A stretch of 64,000 nt of DNA, from contig NZ_CP022463.1 of assembly GCF_002224485.1 (NCBI RefSeq), positions 1,522,817-1,586,816 of the forward strand, read 5' to 3'. The position numbers and the translations under genes were made by a program. Under the pieces are notes generated by a model. That model was given only the letters and a program-made list of their open reading frames with translations, ran no database searches and had not been told where the DNA came from. The stretch comes from Sinomonas sp. R1AF57. GTDB lineage: Bacteria > Actinomycetota > Actinomycetes > Actinomycetales > Micrococcaceae. Positions 54,089 through 61,495 of this stretch are shown one piece after another. Every line of letters starts with the position of its first letter. The stretch's first letter is position 1.

Positions 54089-55434
54089 CCGTCGGGATCC
54101 GCGAGCCCCAGGAGGCGCGCGAAGAGGCCCTCGCCGTCGTCCGAGATCCCGTCGTGGTGGAAGTCCGCGGTCTCCCAGACCCGCAGGCCCCGGACTGAGG
54201 CGGCGGTCTCCAGCGAGAGGTCCCGATCGACGAAGATGTCGTCCCGGTACACCGCGGCGGCGACAGGGACATCATTCATGGCCAGCCGCCCCCGATCGTA
54301 GAGCTGCCCCCAGTCGCTCCTGCGCGCCAGCAGGTCGGCGACGTCCGCGAGCGGCACGAGCGCCGGATCCTGCTCGAAGTACCACGGCATGACCATCTCG
54401 CCCAGCAGGAGCGGGTCCTGGGCGTCGGGCCGGAACTGAGGATACTCGTCGAGGACCCGCCACGCGGCCCACTCGGTCGACTCGACCTGGGCGTAGATGG
54501 ACTCGTGCATGAGCGCGTACAGCGGATTCGCGGCCCGCGTCACGAGCGCGTGGACCTGTGCGAGGAACCCGTCGGAGAGCCGTGGACCGCGCAGTCCGCC
54601 GGTGAAGGCGTCCTCGAGCAGGTAGTGGAGGGAGTCGACGCGGGTGTTGCCTCCGAGCAGGCTTCCGACGAGCTGGAAGCGCTCAGGGGAGAGCCGTTCG
54701 CCGCTCGGCAGGCGCTCGTCGTGGCGGCTCAGATGCTCGAGGACGGCGCTCACCCTGGCGCGGTCGTCCGGGTACCAGCCGAAGTACTCGGCATTGCGGG
54801 CAGCGACCCGCGCATAGGTGGCCCGGTAGACGCGGTCCGCCGGGCCCTCGAGGGGTGCGAGGCCGCCGGTGATGAGCGCCCGCCGCATGCCCTCGGGCGC
54901 GAGCGAGAGGTACGTGAGAGTGCAGAACCCGCCGTAGCTCTGCCCGAACACCGTCCATGGGCCCGAGCCGAGGGCGCGGCGGATGGCCTCGCAGTCGAAC
55001 ACGATCGAGTCGGCGCGGAAGTGCCCGAGGTACGTGGCCTGTTCTGGGGCGCTGCCTCGCAGCGGAAGCGAGACCCGGTCGGCCGGTGCCGACAGGCCGG
55101 TTCCGCGCTGGTCGAGCATGAGGATGCGGAAGTCCTGCGCCGCCGCCTTCATCCAGCCGCCGAGGCTCGTCACGCGGTTCCCGCGGCCGCCCGGGCCGCC
55201 CTGCAGGAACACGAGCCAGGGGAGCTGCTCGACGGCCGCCGCCGGGTGGGCAGCCGAAGCGTACTCGCGCGCGAAGACCTGAATCCGCTCGCCGTCAGGC
55301 CGCGCATGGTCGAGCGGAACCTGGAACACGTGCTCGACCGTCCGCAGCCCGCGGAACTCGTGCTGGCCCACGACGTGGTGGCCCGCAGCGGCGGCGCCCG
55401 GACGCGGACGGCCGCGGGCCGGCGTCGTGCTCAC
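54076..55434 (-). CDS. Proline iminopeptidase-like alpha/beta hydrolase (peptidase S33)
   Basis: A 452-aa protein. LVFLQGGPGGRGNRV (oxyanion HGGPG variant), MLDQRGTGLS, VFGQSYGGFCTLTYLSL with the nucleophile Ser, and an ADFHHDGISDDG segment with the likely catalytic His. This is the S33 prolyl aminopeptidase pattern; the long cap domain between fits. Cytosolic: no signal peptide. The GTG at 55434 overlaps the upstream GNAT stop by 4 bp. Confidence 0.9.
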   Translation of the reverse strand: MSTTPARGRPRPGAAAAGHHVVGQHEFRGLRTVEHVFQVPLDHARPDGERIQVFAREYASAAHPAAAVEQLPWLVFLQGGPGGRGNRVTSLGGWMKAAAQDFRILMLDQRGTGLSAPADRVSLPLRGSAPEQATYLGHFRADSIVFDCEAIRRALGSGPWTVFGQSYGGFCTLTYLSLAPEGMRRALITGGLAPLEGPADRVYRATYARVAARNAEYFGWYPDDRARVSAVLEHLSRHDERLPSGERLSPERFQLVGSLLGGNTRVDSLHYLLEDAFTGGLRGPRLSDGFLAQVHALVTRAANPLYALMHESIYAQVESTEWAAWRVLDEYPQFRPDAQDPLLLGEMVMPWYFEQDPALVPLADVADLLARRSDWGQLYDRGRLAMNDVPVAAAVYRDDIFVDRDLSLETAASVRGLRVWETADFHHDGISDDGEGLFARLLGLADPDGQER

Positions 55435-55955
55435 GACGGCGCGCCCACGCCGGACGCCGTGCCGAAGGCCGCGAGCGCCTCACCCGTGAGACGGAAGGTG
55501 TCCCACTCCTCCATCGGGCGGGCGCCGAGGCTCCGGTAGAAGCCGATGGACGGCTCGTTCCACTTCAGCACCGCCCATTCGACGCGCGCGTATCCGCGCT
55601 CGACGGCGATCCGCGCAAGCTCGGCGAGGAGCGCCTTGCCGTACCCCCGGCCGCGGGCGGCGGGACGGACATAGAGGTCCTCGAGGTAGATCCCGTGGGT
55701 GCCCTCCCACGTCGAGTAGTTCAGGAACCAGAGCGCGAAGCCCATCACGGCGGGGGAGCCGGCACCGGAGTCCTCGACGACGTGCGCGAAGACCGCCGGG
55801 TGGTCGCCGAACAGCGCCTTCGTGAGGTCCTCCGCGGTGTTCTTCACGGCGTCCGGCTCCCTCTCGTAGACCGCGAGCTCGTGGATGAGCTCGAGGATCG
55901 CGGGAACGTCGGCCGGCTCAGCTCGCCGGAGCACTGTCGTGGTGGAAACGCTCAT
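55431..55955 (-). CDS. GNAT family N-acetyltransferase
   Basis: A 174-aa acetyltransferase. ILELIHELAVYEREPDAVK at the start and LEDLYVRPAARGRGYGKALLAELARIA (acetyl-CoA loop) followed by RVEWAVLKWNEPSIGFYRSLGARP match spermidine/diamine acetyltransferase (SSAT-like) proteins. Substrate unproven. The ATG at 55955 has TAGGTT ending 6 nt upstream; that hexamer includes the stop codon of the helicase gene. Coupled to the S33 peptidase by a 4-bp overlap. Confidence 0.88.
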   Translation of the reverse strand: MSVSTTTVLRRAEPADVPAILELIHELAVYEREPDAVKNTAEDLTKALFGDHPAVFAHVVEDSGAGSPAVMGFALWFLNYSTWEGTHGIYLEDLYVRPAARGRGYGKALLAELARIAVERGYARVEWAVLKWNEPSIGFYRSLGARPMEEWDTFRLTGEALAAFGTASGVGAPS

Positions 55956-55961
55956 GCCCCT

Positions 55962-55967
55962 AACCTA
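55962..55967 (-). promoter_or_regulatory. -10 element of a likely leaderless promoter (GNAT-S33 unit)
   Basis: TAGGTT on the minus strand, 6 nt before the ATG at 55955. The TAG is also the stop codon of the upstream helicase, so stop and promoter are the same bases. Confidence 0.55.
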
Positions 55968-58535
55968 GCCGTCGAGCCGACCGATCTGCGTCAGTCGGAT
56001 GACGGCGGTGCCGGTCTCATCGCTCTGGCCGAGGTCCACCTCGGCGGAGAAGCCCCAGTCGTGGTTGCCCGCCGGGTCGTCGAAGATCTGCCGCACGTGC
56101 CACATGCCGGGCTTCTCCTCGATGACGAGCAGCTGCGGACCCCGCGCGTCCGGGCCCGTGCCGATGTCCTCGTGCTCGTCGAAGTACGCGTCGAGGGTCG
56201 CCTCCCACTGCTCGACGCCGAAGCCGGCCTCGCCGTCGAGCGCCGCGAGGGCCTCGGAGTCCTCGTCGGCGAACAGCTCGACGCGGCGGAAGAGCTCGTT
56301 GCGCACCATGACCCGGAACGCACGGACGTTGGAGGTGAGGGCCGGCGGTGGAGGGGGCGGCGCATCGTGGGTGTGCAGGTCCCTGCCGCTCGTGAGCTCC
56401 TCCCACTCGTCCAGGAGCGACGAGTCGACCTGGCGGACCAGCTCGCCGAGCCAGGCGATGAGGTCCTCGAGGTCCTCCCGGAGCGCGTCCTGCGGCACGG
56501 TCTGGCGGAGGGCCTTGAACGCGTCCGTCAGGTAGCGCAGGACGATGCCCTCGCTGCGCGCCAGCCCGTAGAACTGGACGAACTCGCCGAAGTCCATGGC
56601 CCGCTCGTACATGTCCCGGACCACCGACTTCGGCGCGAGCTCGAAGTCCCCGACCCAGGGGGCGTGGCGCCGGTACGTCTCGAACGCCGCCTCGAGGAGC
56701 TCCTTGAGCGGTTCGGGGTAGGTGACGGCGTCGAGCGCGTTCATGCGCTCGGTGTACTCCATGCCCTCGGCCTTCATGGCCGCGACTGCCTCGGTCTTGG
56801 CCCGTTTGAGCTGCGCGGAGAGGATCTGCCGCGGCTTCTCGAGCGTGGCCTCGATGACGGACACGACATCGAGCGCGTACGACGGCGACTCGGGGTCGAG
56901 CAGGTCGAGGGCCGCGAGCGCGAACGGCGAGAGCGGCTGGTTGAGCGCGAAGTTCTCCTGCAGGTCCACGGTGAGGCGCAGCGTGTGGCCGCTGGCCCGC
57001 TGCTCGGGAGTCAGCTCGTCCTCGGGGATCCGCTCGACGACGTCCGCGGCCAGGAGTTCGCGCAGGATCCCGAGCGCCCGCCGCATCAGGCGCAGCTGGA
57101 CGGGACGCGGCTCGTGGTTCTCGGTCAGGAGCCGGTGCGCGGCGGCGAAGGGGTTCCCCGGGCGGGCCATGAGGTTCAGCAGCATCGCGTGCGTGACGGT
57201 GAAGCTCGAGGTCAGCGGCTCGGGAGCAGCCTCGACGAGCTTCTCGAAGGTGGGCCGGCCCCAGGAGACGAATCCCTCGGGCGGCTTCTTCTTCACGACC
57301 TGCCGCAGCTTGCGCTGGTCCTCGCCGAACTTCGCGCGGGCCTTCTCCATCGCGCGGTTGTTCTCGACGACGTGCTCGGGCGCCTGCACGACGACGGTCC
57401 CGGCCGTGTCGTATCCCGCCCGGCCCGCGCGGCCGGCGATCTGGTGGAACTCGCGCGCGTTGAGGTGCCGCGTCCGGGTGCCGTCGAACTTGCTCAGGGC
57501 GGTGAGCAGGACCGTCCGGATCGGCACGTTGATCCCCACACCGAGCGTGTCCGTGCCGCAGATGACCTTGAGCAGGCCCGCCTGGGCGAGCTGCTCGACG
57601 AGCCTCCGGTACTTCGGCAGCATGCCCGCGTGGTGCACGCCGATGCCGTGGCGCACGAGCCGGTTGAGGGTCTTGCCGAAGCCGGCCGCGAACCGGAAGT
57701 GCCCGATCAGCTCGGCGATCCGGTCCTTCTCCTCGCGAGTGCACATGTTCACGCTCATCAGCTGCTGCGCGCGCTCGATCGCCTCGAGCTGGCTGAAGTG
57801 CACCACGTACACCGGGACCTGCTTCGTCGCGAGAAGCTCCTCGAGCGTCTCGTGGACCGGCTTCTCCTCGTAGTAGTAGTGCAGTGGGATGGGCCGCTCC
57901 GCGTGGGCGACCGTCGCCGTCGTGCGCCCCGTTCGCTCGGTGAGCTCGCGCTCGAACCGGCTCACGTCGCCGAGGGTGGCGCTCATGAGGAGGAACTGCG
58001 CCTGCGGCAGTTCCAGGAGCGGCACCTGCCAGGCCCACCCGCGCTGGGGGTCGGAGTAGAAGTGGAACTCGTCCATGACGACCGCGCCGAGTTCTGCCTC
58101 GGAGCCCTCGCGGAGGGCGTGGTTCGCGAGGATCTCCGCGGTGCAGCAGATGATCGGGGCGTCCGGGTTGACGGACGAGTCGCCGGTGACCATGCCGACG
58201 TTCTCCGCGCCGAAGATGTCGCACAGGGCGAAGAACTTCTCCGAGACGAGCGCCTTGATCGGTGCGGTGTAGTAGCTGCGCTGCCCGGTGGCCAGCCCGT
58301 GGAAGTGCGCCGCGATCGCCACGAGCGACTTGCCGGAGCCCGTGGGGGTCGCGAGGATCACGTTCGAGCCGGACACAATCTCGAGCACCGCCTCGTCCTG
58401 GGCGGGGTAGAGGGTCAGGCCCCGTCCCTCGGCCCACCGGACGAAGGCCTCGTAGACCGCGTCGGGCAGGGAGTCGTCGCGGCCGGCGCGGTCGGCGGAC
58501 GAGGAGGGCGCGGGGAGGAGTGCATCGAGTCGCAT
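55965..58535 (-). CDS. Ski2-like DEAD/DEAH-box helicase with DUF3516
   Basis: An 856-aa protein. Helicase motifs: LYPAQDEAVLEI (Q-like), ILATPTGSGKSLVA (I), YTAPIKALVSEKF (Ia), GAVVMDEFHFYSD (II, DEFH), LLMSATLGD (III), GVHHAGMLPKYRRLVE (IV), CGTDTLGVGINVPIRTV (V) and HQIAGRAGRAGYD (VI). The C-terminal 400 residues match DUF3516, with an SnoaL-like tail (NELFRRVELFADED). Likely RNA helicase, as in other actinobacteria. ATG at 58535; TAGTCT lies 9 nt and GGAGG 4 nt upstream. Confidence 0.93.
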   Translation of the reverse strand: MRLDALLPAPSSSADRAGRDDSLPDAVYEAFVRWAEGRGLTLYPAQDEAVLEIVSGSNVILATPTGSGKSLVAIAAHFHGLATGQRSYYTAPIKALVSEKFFALCDIFGAENVGMVTGDSSVNPDAPIICCTAEILANHALREGSEAELGAVVMDEFHFYSDPQRGWAWQVPLLELPQAQFLLMSATLGDVSRFERELTERTGRTTATVAHAERPIPLHYYYEEKPVHETLEELLATKQVPVYVVHFSQLEAIERAQQLMSVNMCTREEKDRIAELIGHFRFAAGFGKTLNRLVRHGIGVHHAGMLPKYRRLVEQLAQAGLLKVICGTDTLGVGINVPIRTVLLTALSKFDGTRTRHLNAREFHQIAGRAGRAGYDTAGTVVVQAPEHVVENNRAMEKARAKFGEDQRKLRQVVKKKPPEGFVSWGRPTFEKLVEAAPEPLTSSFTVTHAMLLNLMARPGNPFAAAHRLLTENHEPRPVQLRLMRRALGILRELLAADVVERIPEDELTPEQRASGHTLRLTVDLQENFALNQPLSPFALAALDLLDPESPSYALDVVSVIEATLEKPRQILSAQLKRAKTEAVAAMKAEGMEYTERMNALDAVTYPEPLKELLEAAFETYRRHAPWVGDFELAPKSVVRDMYERAMDFGEFVQFYGLARSEGIVLRYLTDAFKALRQTVPQDALREDLEDLIAWLGELVRQVDSSLLDEWEELTSGRDLHTHDAPPPPPPALTSNVRAFRVMVRNELFRRVELFADEDSEALAALDGEAGFGVEQWEATLDAYFDEHEDIGTGPDARGPQLLVIEEKPGMWHVRQIFDDPAGNHDWGFSAEVDLGQSDETGTAVIRLTQIGRLDG

Positions 58536-58585
58536 GGCGCCTCCAGACTATCCGCAGTGGGCTATCCCCACCGGCGGGTCCGGAT

Positions 58586-58591
58586 TAGCGT
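58586..58591 (+). promoter_or_regulatory. -10 element of a likely leaderless promoter (tam)
   Basis: TAGCGT with 6 nt before the ATG at 58598. Confidence 0.45.
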
Positions 58592-58597
58592 TGTCCC

Positions 58598-59398
58598 ATG
58601 AGCTCTCCCACCTGGGACCCGGCACTGTACACCGCGTTCGGCGACTACCGGTCGCGGCCGTTCTACGACCTGACCGCGCGCGTCGCCGCAGAGGCTCCCC
58701 GCCGCGTCGTCGACCTCGGCTGCGGTCCCGGCGAGCTCACCGCGTCCCTCACGCAGCGGTGGCCGGACGCCCTCATCGAGGGCCTCGACAGCTCCGAGGA
58801 GATGCTCGACGCCGCGCGCTCGCGGTTCGCGGGACGCGACCGCCTCACGTTCACCCATGGGGACATCCTGCACTGGGAGCCCGAGGGCGACGTCGACGTG
58901 GTCCTCTCGAACGCGGCGCTCCAGTGGGTGCCCGGTCACCTCGGGCTCATGGGGCGGTGGCTCGACCAGCTCGTCCCCGGCGCCTGGCTGGGGGTGCAGG
59001 TCCCCGGGAACTTCCAGGCCCCGTCGCACACGCTCATGCGCGAACTGGCCGAGTCCTCGCAGTGGGAGCATCGGCTGCGGGGGGTCCTCCGCCACACCGA
59101 CGCGGTGGCGGAGCCCCAGGCCTACCTCGAGCTGATGCTCGAGGCCGGCTGGGAGGCGGACGTCTGGGAGACCGTCTACTACCACCAGCTGGTCGGTGAG
59201 GACGCCGTCCTGAACTGGATCCGCGGAACCGGCCTCCGGCCCGTGCTGGACGTGCTCTCGCCCGAGGAAGGCGCCCAGTTCGAGGAGCAGTACGACCAGC
59301 TGCTCCTCGACGCCTACCCCTCGGTGGAACGGGACGGCCTCCTCACGACCCTGTACCCGTTCCGCCGCATCTTCTGCGTGGGCCGCAAGCCGTCCTAG
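58598..59398 (+). CDS. tam: Trans-aconitate 2-methyltransferase
   Basis: A 266-aa SAM-dependent methyltransferase. WDPALYTAFGDYRSRPFYDL at the start is typical of Tam. SAM motif I is VVDLGCGPGELT; then GLDSSEEMLDAA and DVVLSNAALQWVP. C-terminal SLYPFRRIFCVGRK-like ending (here TLYPFRRIFCVGRK). It would esterify trans-aconitate, an inhibitory by-product of the TCA cycle. Single gene, convergent with the amidohydrolase. Confidence 0.93.
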   Translation: MSSPTWDPALYTAFGDYRSRPFYDLTARVAAEAPRRVVDLGCGPGELTASLTQRWPDALIEGLDSSEEMLDAARSRFAGRDRLTFTHGDILHWEPEGDVDVVLSNAALQWVPGHLGLMGRWLDQLVPGAWLGVQVPGNFQAPSHTLMRELAESSQWEHRLRGVLRHTDAVAEPQAYLELMLEAGWEADVWETVYYHQLVGEDAVLNWIRGTGLRPVLDVLSPEEGAQFEEQYDQLLLDAYPSVERDGLLTTLYPFRRIFCVGRKPS

Positions 59399-59415
59399 CC
59401 GAGCGGAGGGCCGCG

Positions 59416-60336
59416 TCAGCGCCCGAGGCCCAAGAGCCTCGCGCCGTTCTCCCAGAGCACCTGCCGCATCCAGCCGTCCCCGAGTCCGAGGCGCGCGAGG
59501 GCCTCGATCTGGTGCGCGTACGGGTACGGGATGTTGGGGAAGTCCGAGCCCAGCACGACCCGATCGGACAGCTCCGCAAGCCGCGCGGGAAATCCGTCCG
59601 GCAGGGGAGCGAAGCGCTCCGTGAAGTCGGTCCCGACCATCGTGGTGTCGAGGTGCACGCGGGGGAACCGCCCGGCCAGCTCGGCGAACTCCCAGTACTC
59701 GGGCATGCCGAGGTGCGCGATGACGAGGGTCAGATCCGGGTGGGCCGTCAGGAGCCGCCTGATCCCCTCCGGGCCGGTGTGCTCGCCGGCGAGCGGCTTG
59801 GACCCGGCGTGGACCACGACCGGGACGCCTGCGTCCTCCAGGAGTGCCCACCCCGGTTCGAGCAGCGGGTCGTCCGCCGCGAACCGGCCGACCTGGAGGT
59901 GCACCTTGAAGAGGCGGGCGCCGCCGGCGAGCGCCCGGCCCACGTAGTCACCGGCATCGGGCTCGGGGTACATCGTGGCGCAGTGCACGACGTCGGGGAC
60001 CCGCCGCGCGAGGTCGGCGCTCCAGTCGTTGAGCCATTCGGCCATTCCCGGCTTGTGGGGGTAGGAGAGCGCGGGGATGGCTGCCAGGCCGAAGCTGCGT
60101 GCGAGCCGGAGCCGTTCCTCCTCGCCGAGCCGGTATTCGATCGGCCACGGCCACCCGTAGCGCGCTTCCGCGTCGTCGAAGTACTCCCAGACCTTCTCGA
60201 GCATCCTCGGGGGGAGGAAGTGCACGTGGATGTCCGCGAGCCCGGGAAGGCCCAGCCGCTCGAGGTAGGCCGGGATCTCGTGGTCGGCGCGGGGCCCGGG
60301 CGTTGTGGTGCCCGCGCCGGTGGGACTACCAGCCAC
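59416..60336 (-). CDS. Amidohydrolase family protein (ACMSD-like)
   Basis: A 306-aa TIM-barrel metal hydrolase. Metal ligands: LADIHVHFLPPRM (HxH), VVVHAGSKP, LVIAHLGMPEYW and LGSDFPNIPYPY (the Asp). This is the COG2159 type, which includes aminocarboxymuconate semialdehyde decarboxylase; substrate unknown. I chose the GTG at 60336, which overlaps the MBL gene by 11 bp; a longer reading (to 60417) would run further into that gene and adds a basic, non-homologous stretch. Confidence 0.85.
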   Translation of the reverse strand: MAGSPTGAGTTTPGPRADHEIPAYLERLGLPGLADIHVHFLPPRMLEKVWEYFDDAEARYGWPWPIEYRLGEEERLRLARSFGLAAIPALSYPHKPGMAEWLNDWSADLARRVPDVVHCATMYPEPDAGDYVGRALAGGARLFKVHLQVGRFAADDPLLEPGWALLEDAGVPVVVHAGSKPLAGEHTGPEGIRRLLTAHPDLTLVIAHLGMPEYWEFAELAGRFPRVHLDTTMVGTDFTERFAPLPDGFPARLAELSDRVVLGSDFPNIPYPYAHQIEALARLGLGDGWMRQVLWENGARLLGLGR

Positions 60337-60988
60337 GGTCGCGCCACTCGGCCAGGTGCGGCCGCTCGGCGCCGAGGGTCGTGGGCCTGCCATGGCCCGG
60401 GTGCACCTCCGCGTCATCCGGGTACGCGTTGAACAGGCGTCCCACGACGTCCGCGTACAGCAGCGAGAAGCGGTCGGCGTCGTTCTGGGTGTTGCCGACC
60501 CCGCCCGGGAAGAGCGAATCCCCCGAGAAGATCAGCGGCGGCGCGTCCTTGGGCTCGAGGACGTAGGCGATGGACCCGGGGGTGTGGCCCCGGAGGTGCA
60601 CGGCCGTCAGCGTGAACCCCCAGTCCGCTCCGGCCTCCGGGAGGACGTCCCCATGGTCGAGCACCACGTCGACGCCGACCGGGATTCCCGCGACGTCCTG
60701 GCGGCCGGCGGCCACCGGGGCGTGCGTGGCGGCGACGAGGCCCTCCAGGGCGCGGACATGGTCCCAGTGCTGGTGGGTCGTCGCGATGAGCGCGAGCCTC
60801 GCCGGTCCGCTCGCGTCGGCGGCGCCCGCGGCGAGGAGGGCCTGGATGGCGGGAAGGTCGTCCGCGGCGTCGATCAGGACCTGCTCGCCGGACTGCTTGG
60901 CCGTGATCAGGTAGACATTGTTGTCCATCGAGCTCACGGCGATCCGCCGCACCGTGACGTCGTCGAGGTCATGCAGGAGGCTGCTCAT
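60326..60988 (-). CDS. MBL-fold metallo-hydrolase (glyoxalase II-like)
   Basis: A 220-aa protein. Metal motif ATTHQHWDHVRAL (HxHxDH), then VHLRGHTPGSIAYVL (third His), FSGDSLFPGGVGNT (bridging Asp) and VHPGHGRPTTLG (last His). The length and the LFPGGVGNT segment fit glyoxalase II-like hydrolases. Substrate unknown. The ATG at 60988 has TAGACT 6 nt upstream. Its 3' end overlaps the amidohydrolase gene, so the two form an operon. Confidence 0.92.
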   Translation of the reverse strand: MSSLLHDLDDVTVRRIAVSSMDNNVYLITAKQSGEQVLIDAADDLPAIQALLAAGAADASGPARLALIATTHQHWDHVRALEGLVAATHAPVAAGRQDVAGIPVGVDVVLDHGDVLPEAGADWGFTLTAVHLRGHTPGSIAYVLEPKDAPPLIFSGDSLFPGGVGNTQNDADRFSLLYADVVGRLFNAYPDDAEVHPGHGRPTTLGAERPHLAEWRDRGW

Positions 60989-60994
60989 GGCGCC

Positions 60995-61000
60995 AGTCTA
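60995..61000 (-). promoter_or_regulatory. -10 element of a likely leaderless promoter (MBL hydrolase)
   Basis: TAGACT on the minus strand with 6 nt before the ATG at 60988; mirrored by TACTCT of the divergent GntR gene 19 bp away. Confidence 0.55.
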
Positions 61001-61019
61001 GGTGGGCCTCGGGCGCAGG

Positions 61020-61025
61020 TACTCT
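61020..61025 (+). promoter_or_regulatory. -10 element of a likely leaderless promoter (GntR gene)
   Basis: TACTCT with 6 nt before the GTG at 61032. Confidence 0.5.
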
Positions 61026-61031
61026 GGGCGT

Positions 61032-61412
61032 GTGGCGGAGAACGACTTCCCGGGGCGCTGGCGCCCGAACCCCGAGCTGGCCGTGCCGCTCTTCGAGCAG
61101 CTGCGGCGCCGCATCCTCGACCTCGTCGACGAGGGCGCGCTCGCCGTCGGCGCGAAGCTGCCCTCCGTCCGCGCGCTCGCCGGGGAGCTCGACGTCGCCC
61201 CGCACACCGTCGCGCGTGCCTACCGCGAGCTTGAGGAGGCAGGGGTCCTCGCGACGGCGGGCCGTGCGGGCACCACCGTCGCCCCGAGGGCGCGTCGGGA
61301 CGAGGACCTGGCGGCCGCGGCAGCGGTCTTCGCCGGGGTGGCGAGTTCGCAGGGCGCGTCCTTCGAGGAGGCCGTCGCGCTGCTGCGGGCTGCCTTCCAG
61401 CGCGCGACGTGA
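61032..61412 (+). CDS. GntR family transcriptional regulator (YtrA-type)
   Basis: A 126-aa protein: winged-helix domain about residues 18-85 (PLFEQLRRRILDLVDEGALAVGAKLPSVRALAGELDVAPHTVARAYRELEEAGVL in order, given here as a region) followed by a short helical tail, the size of the YtrA subfamily, which has no ligand domain. Divergent from the MBL/amidohydrolase operon across 43 bp, so autoregulation and control of that operon are plausible. The GTG at 61032 (VAENDFPGRW) is preferred. Confidence 0.9.
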   Translation: MAENDFPGRWRPNPELAVPLFEQLRRRILDLVDEGALAVGAKLPSVRALAGELDVAPHTVARAYRELEEAGVLATAGRAGTTVAPRARRDEDLAAAAAVFAGVASSQGASFEEAVALLRAAFQRAT

Positions 61413-61450
61413 TGCGACGTGGCTCACCGCGGGCCGCGACCATTCTCACT

Positions 61451-61466
61451 TCGAAGACATTTTCGA
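61451..61466. promoter_or_regulatory. LexA (SOS) box upstream of uvrA
   Basis: TCGAA-GACATT-TTCGA, with matching outer bases (T before, A after). The actinobacterial SOS box is TCGAAC-N4-GTTCGA, so the outer pentamers are exact and the inner C/G pair is lost. The site overlaps the -35 region of the uvrA promoter, as expected for a repressor. Confidence 0.75.
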
Positions 61467-61483
61467 ATGTGAGCACCGTCGAC

Positions 61484-61489
61484 TAGCAT
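61484..61489 (+). promoter_or_regulatory. -10 element of a likely leaderless promoter (uvrA)
   Basis: TAGCAT with 6 nt before the uvrA GTG at 61496, and 17 bp downstream of the LexA box. Confidence 0.55.
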
Positions 61490-61495
61490 GGACAG

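Noticed and set aside
55695-58601. A 968-codon open frame antisense to the helicase
   Set aside because: The minus strand shows all helicase motifs in order; the plus-strand product is low-complexity with no family features.
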